Assembly: GCA_963798655.1 (NCBI GenBank)
Contig: CAWCUH010000023.1
Location: 94,795-158,794 of the forward strand
DNA from: CAVSMC01 sp963798655
GTDB lineage: Bacteria > Pseudomonadota > Gammaproteobacteria > Burkholderiales > Casimicrobiaceae
DNA length: 64,000 bases
Direction of reading: 5' to 3'
Shown here: one piece after another, positions 19,743 to 28,080 of the stretch
How positions within the stretch are numbered: position 1 is the first letter of the stretch
Layout of the letters: each line of letters begins with the position of its first letter
Notes under the pieces: generated by a model
Databases searched by the model: none
What the model was told of the DNA's origin: nothing
The model's input: the letters and a program-made list of their open reading frames with translations, nothing else
Position numbers and translations under genes: made by a program

Positions 19743-22092
19743 CGCGCTGATGCCGCTCGCCCTGCTCGCGCTCGTTTGCGGCGGTGCCGACGCCCAGCCG
19801 GCGGACGTGGTCGACAGCGCGCTTCGGCTTGCGCAAGCGAGCGCTTCGAGCGAGAACGACAGCGAGCTGCTGCTTGCGGTCGAGGTCAACGCACAGGCGT
19901 CGGCCGAATCGATCATCGTGCTGCGCCGCGCCGACGGCACGTTCTGGCTCCCGGCCGACTCGCTCGCGCGCTGGCGGTTGCGCGCGCCCGACGCGACGCC
20001 GCTGCGTCACGGCGGCGTCTCGTACTTCGCGCTCGCGTCGATCGCCGGCGCGCGCTATTCCTTTGACGCGGCATCGGCGACACTCGCGATCACCGCGGCG
20101 CCCGAAGCGTTCACGGGCACACAACTGTCGAGCGCGGCAGCGTCGTATCCGCCGCCGACGCTACCGTCGCCCGGCGGCTTCGTCAATTACGAATTGTTCG
20201 TCGCGCGCGCGAGCGGCGTCTCGACGGCCGCGGCGCAGCTCGAGGCGGGGCTGTTCTCGCGCTTCGGCGTCGTCACCTCGGGACTGCTTGCACAAAGCGT
20301 CGGCGGCATGCGCGATGCGGTCCGACTGGACACGACGTACACGCGTGACTTTCCGCAGAGGATGGAAACGCTTCGCGTCGGCGACACCATCACGTTTGCC
20401 GGTGCATGGGGACGCGCCGTGCGCATCGGCGGCGTGCAGTACGGCACCAATTTCGCGACGCGGCCGGGCTTCGTCACGTTTCCGACGGTTGCAGCGAACG
20501 GCCAGGCCGCGCTGGCGTCCACCGTCGACGTGTTCGTCGACAACGCGCTCGTCGCGCATCGCGCGATCGCGCCGGGGCCGTTCGCGATCACGAACATTCC
20601 GACCGTCTCGGGCAGCGGCAACGTCCAACTCGTCGTTCGCGACCTTTTCGGCCGCGAGCAGCTGATCTCGCAGCCGTTCTACTCGACGGCGCAGCTGCTC
20701 GCGCCGGGTCTGTCGCAATACTCGGTCGAGGCCGGCTTCGAGCGGCGCAACTTCGGCGTCGACAGCGACGATTACGGCCCTGGCGTCGCAAGCGCGACGT
20801 ATCGGCGCGGAATCACACCTCGTCTCACCGGCGAGGCTCGCGGCGAGGCGAGCAAGGGTGCCGCTGCCGTCGGCGCCGCGGCCGACTGGCTCGTCGACGA
20901 CGTCGGTGTGCTGCACGGCGTGCTCGCGACGAGCCGCACTGCGCACGACGGCAACGGAACGCTCGCCGGCGCGGGCTTCGAGCGGCGCACCGCCGTGTGG
21001 ACGCTCGCCGCGCAGATGCAATGGACGTCGCCGGCGTATCGCGCGGCCGGCGTCGGCGCCGACAGTCCGCTGCCGCGCTTGCAGGCGGCCGCGACGCTCG
21101 GCGCGCAGCTCGGACGCTACGGCAGCGCCGGTGTCACGTGGATCGAGCAAAGCTTCCGCGACGCCGACGACCTGCGGGTGCTCTCGCTCGGCTACACCGT
21201 GTCGCTCGGCTCGTTCGGGTTCCTCAACGTCGCCGCCGTGAAGACGTACGGCGCATCGGGCGACGTCGCGCTGACCGCGACGCTGACCGTTCCGCTGACG
21301 TCGCGCGATTGGGCGAGCGCGTCGCAGAACGTCGTGCGCGCAAGCCGCAACGGCAATCGCGACGACACGTCGGCGACGCTGCAGCGCAATCTGCCGGCCG
21401 GCGAGGGATTCGGCTATCGGCTCGTCGCGCGGTCGCCCTCCGAGCTCGCCGCCGACCTGAGCTACCAGAACGACGTCGGAACGTATGGGCTCGACGCGAC
21501 GCGCGTCGATGGCGCGGTCGCCGTGCGCGCGAGCGTGGCCGGAGGCGTCGGCTTCATCGCAGCGCATGCGTTCGCGAGCCGCGCGATCACCGAGAGCTTC
21601 GGTGTCGTGCGCGTCGACGACTACGACGGCGTTGGCGTGATGCTCGACAACCAGCCGGTCGCGCGTACCGGCGCCGGCGGCTATGCGGTCGTGCCGCGTC
21701 TTCGCGCGTACGACGCGAACGCGATTTCCGTCGTCGAGCGCGACCTGCCGCTCGACGCGCAGGTCGACCGGCTTCGCGTCGAGGCGATCCCCTATTACCG
21801 CAGCGGCGTGCTGATCGAATTTCCGATCCGCCGCTCGCACGGCGCGACGTTTCGACTGCGTCTGGACGACGGCGGCGACATGCCGGCCGGCGCGCTCGTC
21901 GACGTGATCGGCGGCGATGCCGCCTTTCCCGTCGCGCTCGGCGGCGAGGTCTACGTCACCGGCCTCAAGGCAAGCAACCGCTTGCGCGCGACGTGGAACG
22001 GCCGCTCCTGCGAGTTCGCGGCAGACCTCGCCGCCATGCATGATCCGCTGCCGGATCTCGGCGTGATCGCCTGCCGCGGCGTCGATCGATGA
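19702..22092 (+). CDS. Outer membrane usher protein (FimD/PapC family)
   Basis: Outer-membrane translocon that assembles chaperone-subunit complexes into a pilus. It has 796 residues. The ATG at 19702 gives a proper signal peptide with basic n-region MRARSKRQ and core LALLALVCGGADA; it overlaps the chaperone gene by 41 bp. A start at 19750 would lack the basic region. The N-terminal periplasmic domain, the barrel with LRVGDTITFAGAWGRAVRIG, the plug region VDVFVDNALVA, and C-terminal domains with GRSCEFAADL are present. It is slightly shorter than classical FimD (about 850), as is usual for archaic ushers. Confidence 0.94.
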   Translation: MRARSKRQSGSIASALMPLALLALVCGGADAQPADVVDSALRLAQASASSENDSELLLAVEVNAQASAESIIVLRRADGTFWLPADSLARWRLRAPDATPLRHGGVSYFALASIAGARYSFDAASATLAITAAPEAFTGTQLSSAAASYPPPTLPSPGGFVNYELFVARASGVSTAAAQLEAGLFSRFGVVTSGLLAQSVGGMRDAVRLDTTYTRDFPQRMETLRVGDTITFAGAWGRAVRIGGVQYGTNFATRPGFVTFPTVAANGQAALASTVDVFVDNALVAHRAIAPGPFAITNIPTVSGSGNVQLVVRDLFGREQLISQPFYSTAQLLAPGLSQYSVEAGFERRNFGVDSDDYGPGVASATYRRGITPRLTGEARGEASKGAAAVGAAADWLVDDVGVLHGVLATSRTAHDGNGTLAGAGFERRTAVWTLAAQMQWTSPAYRAAGVGADSPLPRLQAAATLGAQLGRYGSAGVTWIEQSFRDADDLRVLSLGYTVSLGSFGFLNVAAVKTYGASGDVALTATLTVPLTSRDWASASQNVVRASRNGNRDDTSATLQRNLPAGEGFGYRLVARSPSELAADLSYQNDVGTYGLDATRVDGAVAVRASVAGGVGFIAAHAFASRAITESFGVVRVDDYDGVGVMLDNQPVARTGAGGYAVVPRLRAYDANAISVVERDLPLDAQVDRLRVEAIPYYRSGVLIEFPIRRSHGATFRLRLDDGGDMPAGALVDVIGGDAAFPVALGGEVYVTGLKASNRLRATWNGRSCEFAADLAAMHDPLPDLGVIACRGVDR

Positions 22093-22581
22093 GCGCCGCT
22101 CCACGCACTGCGACGACGATCGGCGCGATCGCGGCGCTCGCGTCGTCGCTCTGCGCAGCCGCGACGTGCAGCGTCGCGGTGCCGGCGATCAGCTTCGGTG
22201 CATACGACGTGTTCGCGAGTGCGCCGTTGCGCTCGACGACGACGCTCAACGTCACGTGCGCGAAGAGCGCCGGCGATCCGTCGTCGGTTTCGGTCAGCTT
22301 CGCGATCGCGTTCTCGGCGGGATCGAGCGCGAGCTACGCGCAGCGACGAGCTCGCAAGCGGTGCGAACCGACTCGACTACAACCTGTACACGAATTCGGC
22401 GCGCACGCTGGTGTGGGGCGACGGAACCGGCGGATCGCAGCTCGTGAGCGGCGCCCAGAAACTGAGCAACGGCAATCCGCAGCGAACGAGCTCGTTCACC
22501 GTCTACGGGCAGGTGCCGGCGCAGCAGAACGCCGCCGTCGGCAGCTACGCCGAGAGCTTGCTGGTGACGGTGAACTACTGA
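22089..22581 (+). pseudogene. Second SCPU-type pilus subunit, disrupted by a frameshift
   Basis: It starts ATGA-overlapped with the usher stop. Frame one reads a signal peptide and ATCSVAVPAISFGAYDVF, through FAIAFSAGSSASYA. Near 22337-22345 the frame changes, and the other frame continues SDELASGANRLDYNLYTNSA and SSFTVYGQVPAQQNAAVG to ESLLVTVNY and a stop at 22581. Joined, the two parts make a complete subunit of about 164 residues, the likely minor or tip subunit. Either a true loss of 1 (mod 3) bases or an assembly error explains it. In the unshifted frame the protein ends with unrelated residues at 22628. Confidence 0.8.
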
Positions 22582-22588
22582 ATGGACG

Positions 22589-23335
22589 CTACAGCGGCCG
22601 CACGACGAGCGCGAGCGGCCACGGATAGACGCCCGGCGCAACATTCTTGTCGAGCATGAAGCGATACGTGATCTGCGCTTGCACGGCGGGGCCACGGCGA
22701 CGGTCGATCATCGTGCCTCCGTCGCGACCGATGTCGCCGCCCGCCGCTGCGCTCTGCACGCGTGCCGAGCGGAACATCGGCAGACGCGTGTAGAAATCGA
22801 CGATATAGCCGGCGCGGCTGTTCGTCTTCACCGTGAGCCTCGACGCCGACGGCGCATCGACGTAGCCGCGCTCGACGTCGGCCGGCGTCACCGCAAGCTG
22901 CTCTGCCTGGTAGTCGACGCTCGCCTCGACGCGAGGCGGCACGACGCAGCCGACGCCGAGCGACGCGCTGGCCGCATCGGCATGCGACTTGGCCGAGTAC
23001 GCGGCGCCGGCGAGCAGCGCCGAGCACAGCGCCGCCGTGCGCAATTTGCGCAGGTTGCGCTGCAGCGCGAGCGCGGCGCGCAGTTGACGCGCGCGCATCG
23101 TACTCGAGCGCATCAACTCTTCGCCCAGACGACGGCCGGAGTGCCGCTGGCTCACGAGCGCGACGGCGAGGTCGTGACGCGAGATCACGCCGCACGCGAC
23201 CAGCAGTTGGCCGAGCCGGGGCGGACGGTGCGCGTCCGCCCCGGTGGCGCAGGCCGGTTGCCCATGAGGTGCGGACACCCATCGCGCTGCCGTCGAGGAC
23301 GAAGCTGGAACCCGGCGGCGTGAAAGAGTGCCCAC
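22589..23335 (-). CDS. Pilus-associated protein with MshEN-type motif pair, membrane anchor and pilin-like domain
   Basis: A 248-residue protein convergent with the pilus operon, 7 bp from its end. Residues 40-63 and 69-92 form two tandem copies of the 24-residue MshEN/GspE-N motif (RLGQLLVACGVISRHDL, then RLGEELM...LRAALALQ), known in MshE to bind cyclic di-GMP. Residues 100-113 are a hydrophobic segment ending AYSAKSHADA, which could be a membrane anchor or internal signal sequence. The rest (VGCVVPPRVEASVDYQ to WPLALVVRPL) looks like an exported beta-rich domain. GTG at 23335 is the assumed start; GTG at 23278 is an alternative. No good ribosome site is seen for either. Confidence 0.65.
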   Translation of the reverse strand: MGTLSRRRVPASSSTAARWVSAPHGQPACATGADAHRPPRLGQLLVACGVISRHDLAVALVSQRHSGRRLGEELMRSSTMRARQLRAALALQRNLRKLRTAALCSALLAGAAYSAKSHADAASASLGVGCVVPPRVEASVDYQAEQLAVTPADVERGYVDAPSASRLTVKTNSRAGYIVDFYTRLPMFRSARVQSAAAGGDIGRDGGTMIDRRRGPAVQAQITYRFMLDKNVAPGVYPWPLALVVRPL

Positions 23336-23433
23336 GCCGGTCTAAACGGCCGGAATTGGGCGATCTTGACCCCGCAATTCGGCGAATCGACGAACGGCGC
23401 CTCGTGCTCCGAGCCGCCGCCCGTGCCCGGATG

Positions 23434-23898
23434 CTAAGGGTTCCCGCGCCGGCGACGCACGGTCGGCTCGTTGCGCGCGCCGGACTGTTGCGTCGCCGCC
23501 ATGACGGCGCGGCGGCGGCGGCGCGGGGCATCGGGCGCGAGTGCGCGCGGCGGCGGCCTGCGCGCGGTCTTGCCGCTCGGCTTGTGCTTCGTCGCGGCGC
23601 GCGCCGCCTTGGCGTCGTTAGCCGCCTCGGGCTTGCGGCGATACACGATCAGCAGCTTTCCCAGATGCTGGACGGGCGCCGCGCCGAGCTCGTCGCAGAC
23701 ACGCGCAAGCATCGCTTCGCGCGCGTTGCGATCGTCGACGTGCGCGCGGATCTTGATCAGCTCATGCGCGGCGAGCGCGACGTCGATCTCGTGCACGACG
23801 CTCGGGGTGAGACCGTGCGCTCCGATGCTCACCACCGGATGCAGCGGATGAGCGCGCGCCCTTAGCGAGCGCCGCTCGGTCGGTGAAAGCTCGATCAT
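23434..23898 (-). CDS. yhbY: CRS1/YhbY-domain RNA-binding protein
   Basis: Small RNA-binding protein associated with the pre-50S ribosome. It has 154 residues. The CRM/YhbY domain occupies about residues 1-95, with LSPTERRSLRARAHPLHPVV and ELIKIRAHVDDRNAREAML, and the GKLLIVYRR end strand. A basic, low-complexity tail (KHKPSGKTARRPPPR onward) follows and is longer than in E. coli YhbY (97 residues). It is divergent from rlmE, the standard arrangement near ftsH. Confidence 0.93.
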   Translation of the reverse strand: MIELSPTERRSLRARAHPLHPVVSIGAHGLTPSVVHEIDVALAAHELIKIRAHVDDRNAREAMLARVCDELGAAPVQHLGKLLIVYRRKPEAANDAKAARAATKHKPSGKTARRPPPRALAPDAPRRRRRAVMAATQQSGARNEPTVRRRRGNP

Positions 23899-23953
23899 CC
23901 CCGCACCTGTCTGAAGCGCGCCGTTGCGCCAAGCGTCCCAGTGTAGCCGAACC

Positions 23954-23959
23954 TATAAT
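23954..23959 (+). promoter_or_regulatory. TATAAT -10 box upstream of rlmE-ftsH
   Basis: A perfect TATAAT in the yhbY-rlmE gap, about 150 bp before rlmE. An ATG 7 bp after it (23966) opens a 48-codon frame that ends overlapping the rlmE start; I see no reason beyond its position to call that a gene. Confidence 0.45.
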
Positions 23960-24108
23960 GCGGCCATGGCCCGACACGTGCCGACGGCGGGTCGCCCCGT
24001 GATCCGGACGCTGCCCGTCATCGACGGCGCGGATCACGCCGATGCTTCGTTGCGCGCCGTATTCCCGCCGTCGATCGGCGGCTTCTTGCACGAGACCGCG
24101 GTGCGCCA

Positions 24109-24768
24109 ATGAAGCACGCGCTCAATCCGAAGAAGAAGAAGCATCGCTTTACCAAGGCGTGGATGCACGAGCACGTCACCGACCACTGGGTGACCGAGGC
24201 GCAGCGCCGCGGCTATCGGTCGCGGGCCGCGTTCAAGCTGATCGAGCTCGCCGACAAGGACGCGCTGCTTGTTCCCGGCATGAGCGTCGTCGATCTCGGC
24301 GCCGCGCCCGGAAGCTGGTCTCAAGTGCTGCACGAACGCCTCGGAGCGACGGCGACGATCATCGCCCTCGACGTCCTGCCGATGGATCCGATCGCCGGCG
24401 TGCGCTTCGTCGCCGCGGATTTGCGGACCGACGAGGGTCTCGCGGCGCTCGAGGCCGTGCTTGCCGGCTGCAAGGTCGACCTTGTCGTTTCGGACATGGC
24501 CCCCAACCTTTCCGGTGTCGCGTCGGCCGACCAGGCGCGCGGCGTGCATCTCGCCGAACTCGCGCTCGAGTTTGCGGCGCGGTGGCTGCAACCGGGCGGC
24601 GGGTTCGTCGTCAAACTTTTCCAGGGAGAAGGGTTCGCGGAATTCCGCCAGTCGATGCAGCGCAGCTTCGATAAGGTTCATGTGCGCAAGCCCGCGGCGT
24701 CGCGCGACCGCAGCCGCGAAGTTTTCCTCGTTGGAAAGGGCTTTCGAAACAATATCGTTGCCACCTAA
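24109..24768 (+). CDS. rlmE: 23S rRNA 2'-O-methyltransferase (U2552)
   Basis: S-adenosylmethionine-dependent RrmJ/FtsJ methyltransferase that modifies U2552 of 23S rRNA in the late 50S particle. It has 219 residues. A basic N-terminus (NPKKKKHRFTKAWMHEH) precedes the Rossmann fold with motif I VVDLGAAPGSWSQVL. The K-D-K-E catalytic tetrad is represented by RAAFKLIEL, VVSDMAPNLSG, FVVKLFQGEG and the C-terminal SREVFLVGKG. It is followed by ftsH after 184 bp, the conserved pairing. Confidence 0.96.
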   Translation: MKHALNPKKKKHRFTKAWMHEHVTDHWVTEAQRRGYRSRAAFKLIELADKDALLVPGMSVVDLGAAPGSWSQVLHERLGATATIIALDVLPMDPIAGVRFVAADLRTDEGLAALEAVLAGCKVDLVVSDMAPNLSGVASADQARGVHLAELALEFAARWLQPGGGFVVKLFQGEGFAEFRQSMQRSFDKVHVRKPAASRDRSREVFLVGKGFRNNIVAT

Positions 24769-24952
24769 AACCTTACCTTTTGTCGGCTAATCCTCTGATC
24801 GTCGTCAAACGGCGACGAAGTTTCCACATGCAACTGGCCGCCACCGTCGTCGCCCGGTAGAATGCCAAGCTAACCGACGCGGCGTTTGCGCGTGCGACGG
24901 ACGCAGTGAGGGAAAGCGGCCACCCGCTGACTACGGCCGCGAGGAGTGATTT

Positions 24953-26842
24953 TTGAACAACCTGTTGAAGAACATCGGCATCTGGCTCGTGATCGGGCTG
25001 GTGGTGCTCACCGTCGTCAAGCAGTTCGATTCGCGCCAGACGACGAAGAATTCGGTCGCCTATTCCGAGTTCATGGATCAGGCGAAGTCGGGCCGCGTCG
25101 AGTCGGCGACCGTCGAAGGCCGCACCATCAAGTGGGTGTCGAACGACAAGAAGACCTACGTCACGTACAGTCCCGGCGACATCTGGATGGTCGGCGACCT
25201 CGTCAAGTACGGCGTCAAGGTCGAGGCGAAGCCCGAAGAGGAGCAGAGCTTCCTCGCGCAGATCTTCATCTCGTGGTTCCCGATGCTGCTGCTGATCGGC
25301 GTCTGGATCTTCTTCATGCGCCAGATGCAGGGCGGCGGCCGCGGTGGCGCGTTCAGCTTCGGCAAGAGCAAGGCGCGGATGCTGGACGAGTCGAACAACA
25401 CGGTGACGTTCGCCGATGTCGCCGGCTGCGACGAGGCGAAGGAGGAAGTCGGCGAGCTGGTCGAGTTCCTGCGCGATCCGTCGAAGTTCCAGAAGCTGGG
25501 CGGCCGCATTCCGCGCGGCGTGCTGATGGTCGGCTCGCCGGGCACCGGCAAGACGCTGCTCGCGAAGGCGATCGCCGGCGAGGCGAAGGTGCCGTTCTTC
25601 TCGATCTCGGGCTCCGATTTCGTCGAGATGTTCGTCGGCGTCGGTGCGGCGCGCGTGCGCGACATGTTCGAGCAGGCGAAGAAGAACGCGCCGTGCATCG
25701 TGTTCATCGACGAAATCGACGCCGTCGGCCGCCAGCGCGGGGCAGGTCTCGGCGGCGGCAACGACGAGCGCGAGCAGACGCTGAACCAGCTGCTGGTCGA
25801 GATGGACGGCTTCGAAGGCAATTCGGGCGTCATCGTGATCGCCGCAACGAACCGTCCCGACGTGCTCGACCCGGCGCTGATGCGGCCGGGCCGCTTCGAC
25901 CGCCAGGTCGTCGTGCCGCTGCCCGACATCCGCGGCCGCGAGCAGATCCTGCTGGTGCACATGCGCAAGGTGCCGATGGCCTCCGACGTGAAGGCCGACA
26001 TCATCGCGCGCGGCACGCCGGGATTCTCCGGCGCCGATCTCGCGAACCTCGTCAACGAGGCGGCGCTCTTCGCCGCGCGCAAGACCAAGCGCCTGGTCGA
26101 CATGGACGACTTCGAGATGGCGAAGGACAAGATCGTCATGGGCGCCGAGCGGCGCTCGATGGTGATGCCCGAGGAAGAGCGGCGCAACACCGCGTTCCAC
26201 GAGTCCGGCCACGCCGTCGTCGCGAAGCTGCTGCCGAAGACCGACCCGGTGCACAAGGTGACGATCATCCCGCGCGGCCGCGCGCTCGGCGTCACCATGC
26301 AGCTGCCGGAGACGGATCGCTACAGCATGGACCGCGACCGGATGCTGTCGATCATCTCGGTCCTGTTCGGCGGCCGCATCGCCGAAGAGCTCTTCATGAA
26401 CCAGATGACGACGGGCGCTTCCAACGACTTCGAGCGCGCGACGCACATGGCGCGCGAGATGGTCACGCGCTACGGCATGTCGGACGCGTTGGGCCCGATG
26501 GTGTACGGCGAGAACGAGGGCGAGGTGTTCCTCGGCCGCTCGATCACGCGCACGGTGAACATGTCGGAAGAGACGATGCGCAAGGTCGATTCCGAGATCC
26601 GCAAGATCATCGACTCGCAGTACGCGGTCGCGCGGAAGCTGATCGAGGACAATCGCGACAAGGTCGAGGCGATGGCGAAGGCGCTGCTCGAGATGGAAAC
26701 GATCGACGCCGACCAGATCAACGACATCATGGGCGGAAATCCGCCGCGTCCGCCGAAGCCGACGACGACACCCGCGGGAGCGCCGGCGGTGCCGGGCGCG
26801 CCGGCCGGTCCTGACCCGGCGCCGAGCACCAATCCGGTGTAA
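24953..26842 (+). CDS. ftsH: ATP-dependent zinc metalloprotease FtsH
   Basis: Inner-membrane AAA+ protease that degrades unfolded membrane proteins and regulators such as LpxC and sigma-32. It has 629 residues. It starts with TTG at 24953 behind a GAGGAG ribosome site. The first transmembrane segment is at about 8-22 and the second at about 105-122. Walker A GSPGTGKT is at 194-201, Walker B IVFIDEID at 249-256, SRH region ATNRPDVLDPALMRPGRFD, and zinc site HESGH at 416-420. The C-terminal tail is Pro/Thr/Ala rich. Rare TTG start may limit expression. Confidence 0.98.
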   Translation: MNNLLKNIGIWLVIGLVVLTVVKQFDSRQTTKNSVAYSEFMDQAKSGRVESATVEGRTIKWVSNDKKTYVTYSPGDIWMVGDLVKYGVKVEAKPEEEQSFLAQIFISWFPMLLLIGVWIFFMRQMQGGGRGGAFSFGKSKARMLDESNNTVTFADVAGCDEAKEEVGELVEFLRDPSKFQKLGGRIPRGVLMVGSPGTGKTLLAKAIAGEAKVPFFSISGSDFVEMFVGVGAARVRDMFEQAKKNAPCIVFIDEIDAVGRQRGAGLGGGNDEREQTLNQLLVEMDGFEGNSGVIVIAATNRPDVLDPALMRPGRFDRQVVVPLPDIRGREQILLVHMRKVPMASDVKADIIARGTPGFSGADLANLVNEAALFAARKTKRLVDMDDFEMAKDKIVMGAERRSMVMPEEERRNTAFHESGHAVVAKLLPKTDPVHKVTIIPRGRALGVTMQLPETDRYSMDRDRMLSIISVLFGGRIAEELFMNQMTTGASNDFERATHMAREMVTRYGMSDALGPMVYGENEGEVFLGRSITRTVNMSEETMRKVDSEIRKIIDSQYAVARKLIEDNRDKVEAMAKALLEMETIDADQINDIMGGNPPRPPKPTTTPAGAPAVPGAPAGPDPAPSTNPV

Positions 26843-26865
26843 CGCGGCTACGCGATGAGCGAGCG

Positions 26866-26897
26866 AAGGGCGTGCGAGAGTGCACGCCCTTTGTCTT
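26866..26897 (+). terminator. Rho-independent terminator after ftsH
   Basis: AAGGGCGTGC (26866-26875) pairs with GCACGCCCTT (26882-26891) around a 6-nt loop, followed by TGTCTT. It lies 24 bp beyond the ftsH stop. Confidence 0.8.
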
Positions 26898-27185
26898 CAC
26901 GCGCGATCCTCGTGTTCGCTTCGGCGCGATGCCTCGTAGTCGCTTAGGGCGCCGCAATCGTGCCGGCCTACGGGTTGCCCGGTGCGGTGGGCGGGCGTCG
27001 ACCCACCGACGCCTCGCCGCCGCACCACCCGTGACGGCCGGCGCGGCTTATGCGCTCCCGCGAGGCATGCGCGCCTCGCTCGCGCGCGGCATTGGCACGC
27101 TGTCGACGGCGGGTGCGGTGGCGAATGCCTGGCTGCGACGCCTAAGCGAAGGACAGGCATTCGCCACCGACGCGCGAGCGACAGC
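26898..27185. other. Gap between ftsH terminator and folP with an inverted repeat
   Basis: No convincing gene. The main structure is a 16-bp inverted repeat: 27116-27131 pairs with 27154-27169 (arm sequence CGGTGGCGAATGCCTG) around a 22-nt loop, ending 16 bp before folP. Antisense frames running through this gap into folP are high-GC shadows. Confidence 0.6.
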
Positions 27186-28025
27186 GTGAGCCAACATCGC
27201 ACCTGGCACTGCGGCCGCCACGCGCTCGACCTTTCGCAGCCGCGCGTGATGGGCATCGTCAACGTGACGCCGGATTCGTTCGCCGACGGCGGCCGGTATG
27301 CGAAGCCGGAAGAGGCGATCGCGCACGCGAAGCGGCTGATCGATGACGGCGCCGACATCGTCGACGTTGGCGGCGAATCGACGCGACCCGGCGCGCAGCC
27401 GGTCACCGTTGCCGACGAGATCGCACGGGTTCTCCCCGTCGTCTCGGCGCTCGCGCGCGACGGGGCTGTCGTATCGGTCGACACGCGCAGCGCCGAGGTG
27501 ATGCGGGCAGCGATCGGCGAAGGCGCATCGATCGTGAACGACGTCGAGGCGCTGCGCGCCGACGGCGCGCTCGACGCCTGCGTTGCAAGCGACGTCGGCG
27601 TCGTGCTGATGCACATGCGCGGCGAGCCGTCGACGATGCAGGCCGCGCCCGCGTACGACGACGTCGTGGCCGAGGTGCGTGCGTTTCTGCAGGCGCGCAC
27701 GCGGGCCTGCGTCGCCGCCGGCATCGCGCGCGAGCGCATCGTCGTCGACCCGGGGTTCGGCTTCGGCAAGACGGCTGCGCACAACCTGACGTTGCTGCGC
27801 GCGTTGCCGGACATCGCGCGCGACGGTTCGCCGGTCCTCGTGGGGCTGTCGCGCAAGGTGACGCTCGGCGTGCTGACCGGCCGCGGCGTCGACGAGCGTG
27901 TCGCGGCGAGCATCGCGGCGGCACTGTGCGCGCTCGCTCGCGGTGCCCGCATCGTGCGCGTCCACGACGTTCGCGAGACCGTCGACGCACTCGCCGTCTG
28001 GCAGGCGGTCGAGCGGTCGGCGTGA
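27186..28025 (+). CDS. folP: Dihydropteroate synthase
   Basis: Condenses p-aminobenzoate with dihydropterin pyrophosphate in folate synthesis; the sulfonamide target. It has 279 residues from the GTG at 27186, which gives MSQHRTWHCGRHALDLSQPR. The TIM-barrel signatures MGIVNVTPDSFADGG and GADIVDVGGESTRPGA are intact, with VDPGFGFGKT and GLSRKVTLGVLTGR later. An upstream in-frame ATG at 26982 would add 68 unrelated residues. glmM follows 55 bp downstream, as in E. coli. Confidence 0.96.
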   Translation: MSQHRTWHCGRHALDLSQPRVMGIVNVTPDSFADGGRYAKPEEAIAHAKRLIDDGADIVDVGGESTRPGAQPVTVADEIARVLPVVSALARDGAVVSVDTRSAEVMRAAIGEGASIVNDVEALRADGALDACVASDVGVVLMHMRGEPSTMQAAPAYDDVVAEVRAFLQARTRACVAAGIARERIVVDPGFGFGKTAAHNLTLLRALPDIARDGSPVLVGLSRKVTLGVLTGRGVDERVAASIAAALCALARGARIVRVHDVRETVDALAVWQAVERSA

Positions 28026-28080
28026 TCGCGTCACGCAGCCGATTTACAATACGCGTTTGGCATAAAAGAGCGAGGTTGCC

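Noticed and set aside
23966..24112. A 48-codon frame ending at the rlmE start
   Set aside because: It begins only 7 bp after the -10 box and has no ribosome site or recognisable sequence; more likely leader DNA of rlmE.
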